DNA from: an uncultured Lachnospiraceae bacterium
GTDB lineage: Bacteria; Bacillota_A; Clostridia; Lachnospirales; Lachnospiraceae
Direction: 5' to 3'
DNA length: 14,289 nucleotides
Assembly: GCA_910587905.1 (NCBI GenBank)
Contig: CAJUOF010000024.1
Span: 1 to 14,289 of the forward strand
Shown: positions 1 to 7,393 of the stretch, one piece after another
Position numbering within the stretch: position 1 is the stretch's first letter
How the letters are laid out: each line of letters opens with the position of its first letter
Translations under genes and position numbers: made by a program
The notes under the pieces: generated by a model
Database searches by the model: none
What the model was told of the DNA's origin: nothing
Seen by the model: only the letters and a program-made list of their open reading frames with translations

Positions 1-18
1 ACGACGCTCTTCCGATCT
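1..18 (+). other. Illumina adapter remnant
   Basis: The bases ACGACGCTCTTCCGATCT are identical to the 3' end of the standard Illumina TruSeq universal adapter. They are not genomic. Native sequence appears to begin at about base 19, so the window starts at an untrimmed contig end. Confidence 0.96.
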
Positions 19-53
19 TTTCGAAAAATTCATAAATTCACGGAAAATTTTTA

Positions 54-83
54 TTGCCAGAAACCGGTATATTCGGATATAAT
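54..83 (+). promoter_or_regulatory. Probable sigma-A promoter of the SEC-C gene
   Basis: TTGCCA at 54-59 (-35) and a perfect TATAAT at 78-83 (-10) are separated by 18 bases. The predicted start lies about 55 bases upstream of the ATG at 146. Confidence 0.6.
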
Positions 84-145
84 AATCAGTAGACAAGTTG
101 GTCTTTTCAGGAGTAAAATTTTATAGGATAAAGGAAGGGAACACG

Positions 146-646
146 ATGGCACTTTTGGAACAGTGGAGAAAGATGGCTTATGAGACACAGATGAGCACCC
201 AGCAGAACAATTATTTCTGGGGCAATTATTTCAATCTGGAAAAAGGGATCTATGAGAAGCTTCTGGCGGCGCCGGACGAGGTGGTCACCGGGACGGTGAA
301 GGAGCTTGCGGAAAAATATGACGTGGAACTGATGATCATGACGGGTTTCCTGGACGGCATCAATGACAGCTTGAAGGAGCCGAACCCAATCGACACCATG
401 GAGGAGGATACGCCCGTTAACCTGGGCTTTGACAAGGAGCTTCTCTACAAGAACATGGTGGCCGCCAAGGCGGACTGGCTTTACGGCCTGCCTCAGTGGA
501 ACGACATTTTCAGCGAAGAGCGGCAGAAGGAGCTCTACAAGGAGCAGAAATCCTCCACCACCGTGGTGAAGGGGAAGAAGATCGGCCGCAACGATCCCTG
601 CCCCTGCGGCAGCGGGAAGAAATACAAGCACTGCTGTGGCCGGTGA
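146..646 (+). CDS. SEC-C motif protein, small, function unknown
   Basis: This encodes 166 residues. I start at the ATG at 146 because AAGGAAGGGA at 131-140 is a good ribosome binding site; the same frame is open back to 98, but without such a site. The C-terminus carries a SEC-C zinc-binding motif (RNDPCPCGSGKKYKHCC). The C-x-C-x8-CC pattern is the one found at the end of SecA and in many small accessory proteins. The rest is mostly helical and acidic, with no membrane segment or signal peptide. The motif implies zinc binding and possibly protein or ribosome contact, but no function can be assigned. It has its own promoter and a possible terminator, so it is probably not part of the acetyl-CoA cluster. 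Confidence 0.85.
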   Translation: MALLEQWRKMAYETQMSTQQNNYFWGNYFNLEKGIYEKLLAAPDEVVTGTVKELAEKYDVELMIMTGFLDGINDSLKEPNPIDTMEEDTPVNLGFDKELLYKNMVAAKADWLYGLPQWNDIFSEERQKELYKEQKSSTTVVKGKKIGRNDPCPCGSGKKYKHCCGR

Positions 647-689
647 GATCCGGAAACTACAAGAGGTGCCTTGAAAAAACCTAGAAACC

Positions 690-725
690 ACAAGATGTCG
701 GTGTGAAAAAGTCTTGTATTTTTTT
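690..725 (+). terminator. Weak terminator-like hairpin after the SEC-C gene
   Basis: ACAAGAT at 690-696 pairs with GTCTTGT at 711-717 (six Watson-Crick pairs plus one G-U) around a 14-base loop, followed by seven T at 719-725. The stem is AT-rich and weak, so termination may be partial. Confidence 0.35.
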
Positions 726-741
726 GTGAACATTGTCAAAA
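724..741 (+). promoter_or_regulatory. Rex-like operator (candidate)
   Basis: TTGTGAACATTGTCAAAA resembles the Rex consensus TTGTGAA-N4-TTCACAA. The left half matches 7 of 7 bases and the right half 5 of 7. Rex is a repressor that senses the NADH/NAD+ ratio. The site ends 25 bases before the -35 element of the cluster promoter, so it would act upstream of the promoter rather than over it. It also overlaps the T-run of the preceding hairpin, so chance similarity is possible. Confidence 0.35.
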
Positions 742-766
742 ATCCCCTAAAAAAAGGGAAATACCC

Positions 767-795
767 TTGATTAATATTACCAGAGCATGTATAAT
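767..795 (+). promoter_or_regulatory. Main promoter of the acetyl-CoA pathway cluster
   Basis: TTGATT at 767-772 and TATAAT at 790-795 are separated by 17 bases. A second TATAAT at 804-809 has no -35 partner. Transcription would start at about 802, leaving a leader of roughly 60 bases before the histidine-rich gene. Since all downstream genes are co-directional, this is the likeliest start of the cooC-cooS-acs transcript. Confidence 0.7.
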
Positions 796-864
796 AAGAT
801 AGATATAATTAAAAATTTAACAGAATTTTGACCAAAACCGGACAAACAGAAAGGAGACTGCAGC

Positions 865-1278
865 ATGCATGTCGTTACGGATGAACATGGGAACGTGATC
901 CACAGCCATCATACGCATACGCACACCCATACGATCGAGCACTCTCACGAGCATGTACACAAAGAGGGAGAGGAAGAAAACCATCGGCATGAGCACGGGG
1001 AGGGGCATGGGCACGCCCACGGGCATGGCCAGGACCACTGCCACGGCGAAGGGTGCGGGGGCTGCGGCGGATGTGCCGACGCGGAGGCGGAGACCATCGC
1101 CCTGGTCACCTACATGGCGGACCACAACAAGCACCACGCCCTGGAGCTTGCGGAGCTTGCGAAGAAGCTCAAGGAGCAGGGGAAAGTCGAGGCGGCAGAG
1201 CAGCTTGACAAGGCGGTTTCCGAGTTTGAAAGTGGAAACGTGCGCTTAAGCGTCGCCCTTTCTTTGTTGAAGCAGTGA
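865..1278 (+). CDS. Histidine-rich metal-binding protein (CooJ-like nickel reservoir or chaperone)
   Basis: The product is 137 residues. The first 60 or so hold 21 histidines, in HSHH/THTHTH runs and later GHGHAHGHG and HCHGEGCGGCGGC stretches, which also supply cysteines. The C-terminal part (about residues 75-137) is a predicted helical hairpin containing DHNKHH and ending LSVALSLL. Such histidine clusters bind Ni2+ or Co2+. CooJ of Rhodospirillum rubrum is a histidine-rich nickel protein beside cooC and cooT, but its histidines are C-terminal, so this is a functional analogue at best. AAGGAGA at 851-857 sits 7 bases before the ATG. Its position just upstream of cooT and cooC suggests storing or delivering nickel for CO dehydrogenase and acetyl-CoA synthase. 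Zinc or cobalt binding cannot be excluded. Confidence 0.85.
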   Translation: MHVVTDEHGNVIHSHHTHTHTHTIEHSHEHVHKEGEEENHRHEHGEGHGHAHGHGQDHCHGEGCGGCGGCADAEAETIALVTYMADHNKHHALELAELAKKLKEQGKVEAAEQLDKAVSEFESGNVRLSVALSLLKQ

Positions 1279-1323
1279 TTTGAGGACAGCTTTCAGCGGC
1301 AGACGGCGGGGAGGTGGAAAACC

Positions 1324-1515
1324 ATGTGTCTTGCGGCAGTTTATGGAAAGAAACAGGAGGATGAAACACTTCTTCTCAAGAACGTGAGCAGGATTCTCGT
1401 GGACGGCGATGTGATCACTTTGTTTGACATCGTCGGAAAAGAGATGAAGGTGCAGGGAGCCCTCACCGAGGTGGACCTGGCCGGCAGCGTGGTCAAGATC
1501 CGTTGTACGGATTGA
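1324..1515 (+). CDS. cooT: CooT family nickel-binding protein
   Basis: This 63-residue protein begins MCLAAVY and is mostly beta strand. It matches the CooT family in length and in the conserved N-terminal Met-Cys: in characterised CooT a dimer binds one Ni2+ through Cys2. The C-terminal pattern (VDLAGSVVKIRC) resembles the family's last strands. CooT helps nickel delivery to the C-cluster of CO dehydrogenase. Its place between the histidine-rich gene and cooC supports this. The ribosome binding site GGGGAGG at 1308-1314 lies 9 bases before the ATG, and the gap after the preceding gene is only 45 bases, so they are probably co-transcribed. Confidence 0.85.
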   Translation: MCLAAVYGKKQEDETLLLKNVSRILVDGDVITLFDIVGKEMKVQGALTEVDLAGSVVKIRCTD

Positions 1516-1522
1516 TCATACC

Positions 1523-1542
1523 GTATTTTTTCATAAAAATAC
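1523..1542 (+). other. AT-rich hairpin after cooT
   Basis: GTATTTTT at 1523-1530 and AAAAATAC at 1535-1542 form an 8-bp perfect stem with a TCAT loop. No T-run follows, so it is not a typical terminator. It ends 6 bases before the AGGAGG of the following small ORF. Confidence 0.45.
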
Positions 1543-1562
1543 AGGGATAGGAGGTGGGGGGC

Positions 1563-1646
1563 ATGGAGGGGAAACAGACGGAACCGGTGGTGAAGATGCG
1601 TGACGGACCGGAGGATGTACGGAACCACCAACCGAAATTTTTGTGA
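1563..1646 (+). CDS. 27-residue small ORF between cooT and cooC (candidate)
   Basis: The ATG at 1563 is preceded by AGGAGG at 1549-1554 with 8-base spacing, a better site than several of the confirmed genes have. The frame runs 27 codons to a TGA at 1644-1646, five bases before the cooC ribosome binding site. The peptide is charged (starts MEGKQTEPVV, ends HQPKFL) with no membrane segment, cysteine or recognisable motif; it contains a single histidine. It could be a translated small protein, a leader peptide whose translation couples to cooC, or a relic. I recognise no family. Confidence 0.4.
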   Translation: MEGKQTEPVVKMRDGPEDVRNHQPKFL

Positions 1647-1665
1647 CATAAAGGAGGGCTTTCAA

Positions 1666-2442
1666 GTGGCCTATACGATTGCAGTTGCAGGAAAGGGCGG
1701 CGTCGGGAAGACGACTCTCACCGGCCTTTTGATCCAGTACCTTTGCGAGAAGGAGAAGGGGCCGATCCTGGCCGTGGACGCGGATGCCAATTCCAACCTC
1801 AATGAAGTGCTGGGCGTGGAAGTGGAAGCGACTCTCGGCGACATCCGGGAGGAGATCGCCAGGGCGGAGATGATGGATCCCAGTCCCATTCCGGCCGGCA
1901 TGTCCAAACAGGACTATGCGGCGTTCCGCTTTAATTCCGCATTGGTGGAAGAGGACGATTATGACATGCTCGTGATGGGACGGACCCAGGGCTCCGGCTG
2001 CTATTGTTATGTGAACGGGCTTCTGACGGCCCAGGTCGCCAGGCTTTCCGGCCAGTACCAGTACATCGTCGTGGACAACGAGGCCGGGATGGAGCACATC
2101 AGCCGGGGGATCCTCCCCCACGTGGACGCGGTCATCCTGGTGAGCGACTGCTCCAGGAGAGGCATCCAGGCCGTCGGCAGGATCGCGGAACTGGTGAAAG
2201 AATGCAAGTTGAATCCAAAGGTCATGGGACTGATCGTGAACCGGGCGCCGAAGGGGGAACTCAACGACGGCATCCGGGAGGAGATCGGAAACCAGGGCCT
2301 TGACCTGATCGGCGTCGTCCCCCACAGCGAGGACGTGTACGAGCTGGACTGCGAGGGAAAGCCCACGTCGGTCAACCTGCCGGAGGATTCTCCGGTACGG
2401 ACGGCACTGGTTCAGGCAGTAGAAAAATTGTTACACTCTTAG
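1666..2442 (+). CDS. cooC: CooC-type nickel-insertion ATPase
   Basis: The start is GTG at 1666, giving 258 residues: AAGGAGG at 1651-1657 lies 8 bases upstream, and the fold begins at once with AYTIAVAGKGGVGKTT. The frame is open further upstream, but that stretch has no family character. It is a MinD/SIMIBI P-loop ATPase with a deviant Walker A (GKGGVGKT, residues 9-16), an AVDADAN switch segment (about 36-42) and the CooC hallmark Cys-x-Cys (C112, C114), which binds Ni2+ or Zn2+ at the dimer interface. CooC couples ATP hydrolysis to nickel loading of the CO dehydrogenase C-cluster. cooS follows after 51 bases. A second, clearly different paralogue lies downstream of cooS. Confidence 0.93.
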   Translation: MAYTIAVAGKGGVGKTTLTGLLIQYLCEKEKGPILAVDADANSNLNEVLGVEVEATLGDIREEIARAEMMDPSPIPAGMSKQDYAAFRFNSALVEEDDYDMLVMGRTQGSGCYCYVNGLLTAQVARLSGQYQYIVVDNEAGMEHISRGILPHVDAVILVSDCSRRGIQAVGRIAELVKECKLNPKVMGLIVNRAPKGELNDGIREEIGNQGLDLIGVVPHSEDVYELDCEGKPTSVNLPEDSPVRTALVQAVEKLLHS

Positions 2443-2450
2443 GGGACAAA

Positions 2451-2480
2451 CGCCCGTCTTTCAGGGCGGGTTAAATTTTA
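2451..2480 (+). other. Small attenuator-like hairpin before cooS
   Basis: CGCCC at 2451-2455 pairs with GGGCG at 2464-2468 around an 8-base loop, followed by the AT-rich TTAAATTTTA just before the cooS ribosome binding site. The stem is short and the T-run broken, so it is at most a weak attenuator or pause site. Confidence 0.25.
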
Positions 2481-2493
2481 AGGAGGTTTATGA

Positions 2494-4386
2494 ATGGGAG
2501 ACTTTAAGTTAACAACGGTAGAGGAGTTTGAGGCCGCAACAGCCAGACTCCTGGAGACAGGCGCAAAGGTAGGCGCAGACGCCTGGCAGATCAGGGTGAA
2601 AAACCAGACACCTCATTGTAAGTTCGGCGAGCAGGGCGTGTGCTGCCGTATCTGTGCCATGGGCCCCTGCCGCATCACGCCGAAGGCCCCCAGAGGAATC
2701 TGCGGCTGCGACGTGCACGGCATCGTCGGACGGAACTATCTGAAATTCACCGCGGGCGGCGCCGCCACCCACTCCGATCACGGACGTGAGATCTGCCATA
2801 CCCTGTATCTGTCCGCGGCAGACGGAAACTACAAGGTAAAAGACGAAGCCAAGCTCATGAAGCTGGCAAAGGAATTCGGCGTTGAGACCGAGGGAAGAGA
2901 CCTCTATGACGTGGCCCACGAGGTTGCGGAAGTAGGTTTGATGGAATACGGCAAGCCCTTCGGCTTCCAGAAATTCCTGGATCGTATGCCCGTTTCCCAG
3001 AAAGACCTTCTGATAGAAAACGAGATCGCTCCCCGTGCCATCGACAGAGAGGTCGCTTCTTCCATGCACATGACCCATATGGGATGTTCTTCCCTTCCCG
3101 AGGCGCTGGTGAAACAGTCCATCCGCTGCGGTCTCGGCGACGGCTGGGGCGGCTCCATGATGGGAACCGAGTTCTCCGACGTTCTGTTCGGAACTCCCAA
3201 GCCCATTGACACGGAGGCAAACCTGGGCGTCATGAACGCCGACAACGTAAACATCGTGGTACACGGCCATGATCCGAGCCTTTCCGAGATGATCTGCGAG
3301 TATGCGGACGATCCGGAGATGATCGCTTACGCGAAGGAGATGGGCGCAAAGGGCATCACCGTGTCCGGCGTCTGCTGTACCTCCAACGAAGTGGCGATGC
3401 GCCGCGGCATCCCCATGGCCGGAAACTTCTTACAGCAGGAGAACGTGATCCTGACCGGTGCCTGCGAGGCGATCGTGGTTGACGTGCAGTGTATCTTCCC
3501 TGCACTTGGGCCGCTCAGCAAGTGCTTCCACACCAAGTTCATCACCACCTCCCCCATTGCGAGGATGCCGATGTCCGATTACATCCGCTTCAGCTCCGCC
3601 AATGCGGGCGAGAATGCAAAGCAGATCGTAAAGACTGCCATCGAGAACTTCAAGAACAGAAAGCCCGAGCTGGTACATATTCCCGATATGAAGCAGAAGG
3701 CGACGGTCGGATACTCTCTGGAAGCCATCGTGAAAGTCCTTGACGGCGTGACCAACAGCCAGGTCGACGTGACCGGGACCACGAAGCCCCTCCTTGAGTG
3801 CGTGACCTCCGGCGTTCTCCGCGGCGCAGTCGCCATGGTAGGCTGCAACAACCCGAAGATCCGTCCCGACCTTGCGCACATCGAGCTGATGAAGAAGCTG
3901 ATTGCCAACGACATCATCATCGTGGCTTCCGGATGTTCCGCCCAGGCGGCGGCAAAGGCCGGCCTGATGGACAAGAGGGCGAAGGATCTGTGCGGCGCCG
4001 GCTTGAAGAGAGTATGTGAGCTTGCGGACATTCCTCCCGTGCTCCACATGGGGTCCTGCGTGGACATCTCCCGTATGATGAACCTGGTGGCAGAGCTTGC
4101 GAAGGATTCCGGGCTTAAGATTTCCCAGCTTCCCGTTGTGGGCTGCGCTCCCGAGTGGATGTCTGAGAAGGCCGTGTCTATCGGCAACTATGTAGTGGGT
4201 ACTGGTATTGATACCTTCCTTGGCGTTGATCCTTACGTGTCCGGTTCCACGGAAGTGGCAGAGCTTCTGACCGGCGGCGTCCGTGAGTGGACCGGTGCGG
4301 CTTACACCGTGGAGAAGGATATCGACAAGCTGGTCGATGCCATGATCGACAGAATCGAAGAAAAGAGAGCGGCCATCGGCATCTGA
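2494..4386 (+). CDS. cooS: Ni-Fe carbon monoxide dehydrogenase catalytic subunit (CooS/AcsA)
   Basis: This cytoplasmic enzyme interconverts CO2 and CO; beside acsB it is expected to feed CO to acetyl-CoA synthase. The 630 residues match the family's usual size. The N-terminal cysteines fit the known cluster pattern: C42 and C50 for the shared D-cluster, and C51, C54, C59 and C70 for the B-cluster (CCRICAMGPC...GICGC). C-cluster ligands are present: the histidine in VVHGHD (257/259), a cysteine in GVCC (294/295), C333, C451 (GCNNPK), C481 (GCSAQ) and C522 (GSC). All ligands are intact, so it should be active. AAGGAGG at 2480-2486 is 7 bases before the ATG. A maturation ATPase gene flanks it on each side. 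Confidence 0.97.
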   Translation: MGDFKLTTVEEFEAATARLLETGAKVGADAWQIRVKNQTPHCKFGEQGVCCRICAMGPCRITPKAPRGICGCDVHGIVGRNYLKFTAGGAATHSDHGREICHTLYLSAADGNYKVKDEAKLMKLAKEFGVETEGRDLYDVAHEVAEVGLMEYGKPFGFQKFLDRMPVSQKDLLIENEIAPRAIDREVASSMHMTHMGCSSLPEALVKQSIRCGLGDGWGGSMMGTEFSDVLFGTPKPIDTEANLGVMNADNVNIVVHGHDPSLSEMICEYADDPEMIAYAKEMGAKGITVSGVCCTSNEVAMRRGIPMAGNFLQQENVILTGACEAIVVDVQCIFPALGPLSKCFHTKFITTSPIARMPMSDYIRFSSANAGENAKQIVKTAIENFKNRKPELVHIPDMKQKATVGYSLEAIVKVLDGVTNSQVDVTGTTKPLLECVTSGVLRGAVAMVGCNNPKIRPDLAHIELMKKLIANDIIIVASGCSAQAAAKAGLMDKRAKDLCGAGLKRVCELADIPPVLHMGSCVDISRMMNLVAELAKDSGLKISQLPVVGCAPEWMSEKAVSIGNYVVGTGIDTFLGVDPYVSGSTEVAELLTGGVREWTGAAYTVEKDIDKLVDAMIDRIEEKRAAIGI

Positions 4387-4408
4387 CGCGTGTCTGCTCG
4401 TGAAGCGT

Positions 4409-4442
4409 CCGGTGAAATGCGGGGCCTCCCCCATTCCACCGG
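4409..4442 (+). other. Strong hairpin between cooS and the second cooC, no U-tract
   Basis: CCGGTGAAATG at 4409-4419 pairs with CATTCCACCGG at 4432-4442 (one A-C mismatch). GGGG at 4421-4424 pairs with CCCC at 4428-4431 inside it. No T-run follows, so it more likely marks an RNA processing or stability boundary just after the cooS stop than a terminator. Confidence 0.6.
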
Positions 4443-4463
4443 GGAACCAGAGGTGAACAGGAT

Positions 4464-5237
4464 ATGAAAATTGCAGTGACAGGAAAGGGCGGCGTGGGCA
4501 AGACCACCTTTGCGGCCACCCTGGCGAGACTTTATGCGGAAGAGGGAAAAAGCGTGCTGGCGGCCGACGTGGACCCGGATGCCAATCTGGGCCTGGCCCT
4601 CGGATTTTCCGAGGAGGAGCTGGATACGATCGTTCCCATCACGAAGATGAGGAAACTCATCCAGGAGCGGACCGAGGCCGACGAGACCAACCGGTTTTTC
4701 CGCATGAACCCCAAGGTGGACGACATTCCGGACCTGTATGCGAAGAGCCACTGCGGCGTGAAGCTCCTCACACTGGGAACGGTGGAGACCGGCGGAAGCG
4801 GCTGCGTGTGCCCGGAGCACGTGATGTTAAAACGAATCATCAACCACCTGGTCCTTCGGAGTAACGACGTGGTGATTCTGGACATGGAGGCGGGCCTTGA
4901 GCATCTCGGGAGAGGCACCACCGAGGGCATGGATCAGTTCATCGTGGTGATCGAGCCGGGAGCCAGGAGCGTGCAGACTTACCGGAACGTGAAGCGTCTG
5001 GCGGAGGATCTGGGCGTTTCCCAGGTGCGGGTCGTGGCCAACAAGGTCCGGGACGAGAAGGATGAGGAGTTTATAAAGAGCAAGATTCCGGCCTGTGACC
5101 TTCTGGGCTTCGTTCACTATAACTCTGAGATCATCGACGCGGACAGACAGGGGAAGTCCCCCTTCGATTTCAGTCCGTCCGCGAAAGCTGAGATTCAGAA
5201 AATAAAAGAGAAAATTGATGCACAGTCAAATTGTTAG
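4464..5237 (+). CDS. acsF: CooC/AcsF-type nickel-insertion ATPase, second paralogue
   Basis: The 257-residue P-loop ATPase has the deviant Walker A GKGGVGKT (residues 7-14), the AADVDPDANLG switch segment and the CooC-type Cys-x-Cys (C114, C116) in the GSGCVCPEHV context. Sitting directly upstream of acsB, it matches the acetogen AcsF position. AcsF-type ATPases help assemble the nickel sites of acetyl-CoA synthase and CO dehydrogenase. It differs clearly from the paralogue at 1666-2442, which has GCYCYVN here, so the two may serve different targets (A-cluster versus C-cluster). That split is inference. Its last bases overlap the acsB ribosome binding site (AGGAGG at 5236-5241), which suggests translational coupling. 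The acsF symbol rests on position; cooC2 is equally defensible. Confidence 0.88.
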   Translation: MKIAVTGKGGVGKTTFAATLARLYAEEGKSVLAADVDPDANLGLALGFSEEELDTIVPITKMRKLIQERTEADETNRFFRMNPKVDDIPDLYAKSHCGVKLLTLGTVETGGSGCVCPEHVMLKRIINHLVLRSNDVVILDMEAGLEHLGRGTTEGMDQFIVVIEPGARSVQTYRNVKRLAEDLGVSQVRVVANKVRDEKDEEFIKSKIPACDLLGFVHYNSEIIDADRQGKSPFDFSPSAKAEIQKIKEKIDAQSNC

Positions 5238-5248
5238 GAGGTAGAACA

Positions 5249-7393
5249 GTGACACTATTTGATGTAGTATTTAGTGGTGCGGATACAGTATATGGTTTAG
5301 CGGAAGGCGCCATCAACGCCGCAATCGAGAAGCACGGCGCAGACAAAGAGGTTTCTTTCCCCGGAACCGCCTACTGCCTGCCCTGCTACTATGCAGTAAC
5401 CGGGACCAAGGTGACCAACCTTGGTGAGTTAAAGGAAGCCCTCGGCGTCGTGAAGGGTCTTGAGACCAAGAACGTGAAGTTAAACGACGTATTCATGAAC
5501 GGCGTGGGCACGGCCCTCTGCGCAGAGTTCATCGAGGCGCTCAAGTATCTGGACGGCGCGGACCCCTACGAGGGAACCGGCTGCTCCGGACATCTCTCCG
5601 ACGCCGTGATCCGTGAGCTGGGCGTGCCGCTGGTAACCGGCGACATCCCCGGCGTGGCCGTCATCCTCGGGAAGGCTCCCACGGCTGACGATGCCGCCGC
5701 TCTGGTGAAGAGCTATCAGGCACAGGGCATCCTGGTGACCCTGGTTGGCGACGTGATCGACCAGTGCGTGGAGAAAAATGTAAACATGGGCGCAAACGTG
5801 CGCGTGATCCCCCTGGGCAAGGACGTGACCTCCGTGCTCCATGTGGTTTCCGTAGCCGTCAGAGCCGCTCTGATCTTTGGTAACGTGGAGCCCGGCGACG
5901 CCGCGGGTCTCATGAAGTACACCTTCGAGCGTGTACCGGCCTTCGTCAACGCCCTCGGCGCTCTGAACCCGGTCGTGGTCGCCTGCGGAGCCGGCGCCAT
6001 CGCCCTCGGCTTCCCGGTCGTCACCAACGACGTGGAGACCTCCAAGGCCGTCAACATCAAGGTTCCCAAGAGCCTGATCGTGCAGCCCGACGTTGACAAG
6101 TTCAACGCCACCTCCCTGGAGGCACGCGACATCAAGATCAAGATCACCAACATCGACATCCCCGTGGCGTTCGCCTCCGCGTTCGAAGGCGAGATCGTCC
6201 GCAAGAAACAGATGCAGGTGGAGTTCGACGGTTCCAGAGTGGACTGCTTCGAGCTGGTACAGTCCAAGGAAATGACCGAGGTCGAGGATCACAAGATCGA
6301 ATTGATCGGACCGGACTTCGATACCTTCGAGAAGGGCAGCAAGCACAGCATCGCCTACATCGTGGAAGTGGCCGGAAAGAACATGCAGACCGACTTCGAG
6401 TCCGTCTTCGAGCGGAAATTCCACAGCTACTTGAACTGTGTCGAGGGTGTGATGCATACGGGACAGCGCGACATGATCCGTGTCCGTATCAGCGATGCGG
6501 CTTACGAGGCCGGCTTCCGTGCGAAACACATCGGCGAAGTGCTTTACGCAAAAGTAAAGAACGATTACGACGCGGTTGTGGACCGCTGCCAGGTGAAGAT
6601 CATCACCGATCCCGAACTGGTTGGAAAGCTTCGCCACGAGATCGCGATCCCCGCCTTCGACAAGCGTGACGACAGACTCAAATCCCTGACGGATGAGTCC
6701 GTGGACGTTTACTATAGCTGCATTATGTGCCAGGCATTCTCCCCCAGCCACGTATGCGTGGTTACGCCGGAGCGTCTCGGCCTTTGCGGTGCCGTTTCCT
6801 GGTTAGACGCCAAGGCAACCAACGAGCTGGAGCCCACCGGCCCCTGCCAGGTGATCACCAAGGAGAGAGTCATTGACGACAGAATCGGCGAGTACGAAGA
6901 CGTCAACGAAGCCGTGAAGAAATTCTCCAACGGCGCTCTGGAAGACGTATCCCTCTACTCCATCATGGAGAAGCCCATGACCTCCTGCGGATGCTTCGAG
7001 TGCATCTGCGGCATCGAGCCCATGTCCAACGGCGTGATCATCGCCAACCGTGAGTATGCGGGCATGACCCCTCTGGGAATGACCTTCCCCGAGCTGGCTT
7101 CCATGACCGGCGGCGGCGTGCAGACCCCTGGCTTCATGGGCCACGGCAAGCACTTCATCGCTTCCAAGAAGTTCATGAAGGCCGAGGGCGGCATCGAGAG
7201 AATCGTGTGGATGCCCAAGGATCTGAAGGAGCAGGTCGCCGAGAGACTCAACGCGACGGCGAAAGAACTCTACGGAATCGACAACTTCACCGACATGGTA
7301 GGCGATGAGACCATCGCGGAGGATCCCGAGACCTTACTCAACTTCCTCACCGAGAAAGGCCATCCCGCCCTCAACCTTGAGCCGATGATGTAA
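5249..7393 (+). CDS. acsB: Acetyl-CoA synthase (CO-methylating), AcsB
   Basis: This enzyme joins CO, the methyl group carried by AcsCD and CoA into acetyl-CoA. I start at GTG 5249, giving 714 residues (TLFDVVFSGAD...): AGGAGG at 5236-5241 lies 7 bases upstream. The in-frame TTG at 5231 would put the ribosome binding site inside the gene. A-cluster ligands are complete: C491, C494, C503 and C513, with spacing 3, 9 and 10 as in Moorella AcsB, and the Cys-Gly-Cys that holds the distal nickel at C580-G581-C582. All are offset by 15 from the Moorella numbering as I recall it. The long N-terminal domain (FPGTAYCLPCYYA onward), which contacts CO dehydrogenase in the complex, is present. The stop codon lies inside a hairpin arm of the following repeat. 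Confidence 0.97.
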   Translation: MTLFDVVFSGADTVYGLAEGAINAAIEKHGADKEVSFPGTAYCLPCYYAVTGTKVTNLGELKEALGVVKGLETKNVKLNDVFMNGVGTALCAEFIEALKYLDGADPYEGTGCSGHLSDAVIRELGVPLVTGDIPGVAVILGKAPTADDAAALVKSYQAQGILVTLVGDVIDQCVEKNVNMGANVRVIPLGKDVTSVLHVVSVAVRAALIFGNVEPGDAAGLMKYTFERVPAFVNALGALNPVVVACGAGAIALGFPVVTNDVETSKAVNIKVPKSLIVQPDVDKFNATSLEARDIKIKITNIDIPVAFASAFEGEIVRKKQMQVEFDGSRVDCFELVQSKEMTEVEDHKIELIGPDFDTFEKGSKHSIAYIVEVAGKNMQTDFESVFERKFHSYLNCVEGVMHTGQRDMIRVRISDAAYEAGFRAKHIGEVLYAKVKNDYDAVVDRCQVKIITDPELVGKLRHEIAIPAFDKRDDRLKSLTDESVDVYYSCIMCQAFSPSHVCVVTPERLGLCGAVSWLDAKATNELEPTGPCQVITKERVIDDRIGEYEDVNEAVKKFSNGALEDVSLYSIMEKPMTSCGCFECICGIEPMSNGVIIANREYAGMTPLGMTFPELASMTGGGVQTPGFMGHGKHFIASKKFMKAEGGIERIVWMPKDLKEQVAERLNATAKELYGIDNFTDMVGDETIAEDPETLLNFLTEKGHPALNLEPMM

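Noticed and set aside
1600..1665. ATG at 1600 as the cooC start
   Set aside because: The extra 22 residues have no family similarity, overlap the small ORF at 1563-1646, and contain the AAGGAGG that serves the GTG at 1666.
5231..5248. TTG at 5231 as the acsB start
   Set aside because: It overlaps the end of the upstream cooC-type gene and would place the AGGAGG ribosome binding site inside the coding sequence. GTG at 5249 has ideal spacing and gives the normal family N-terminus.
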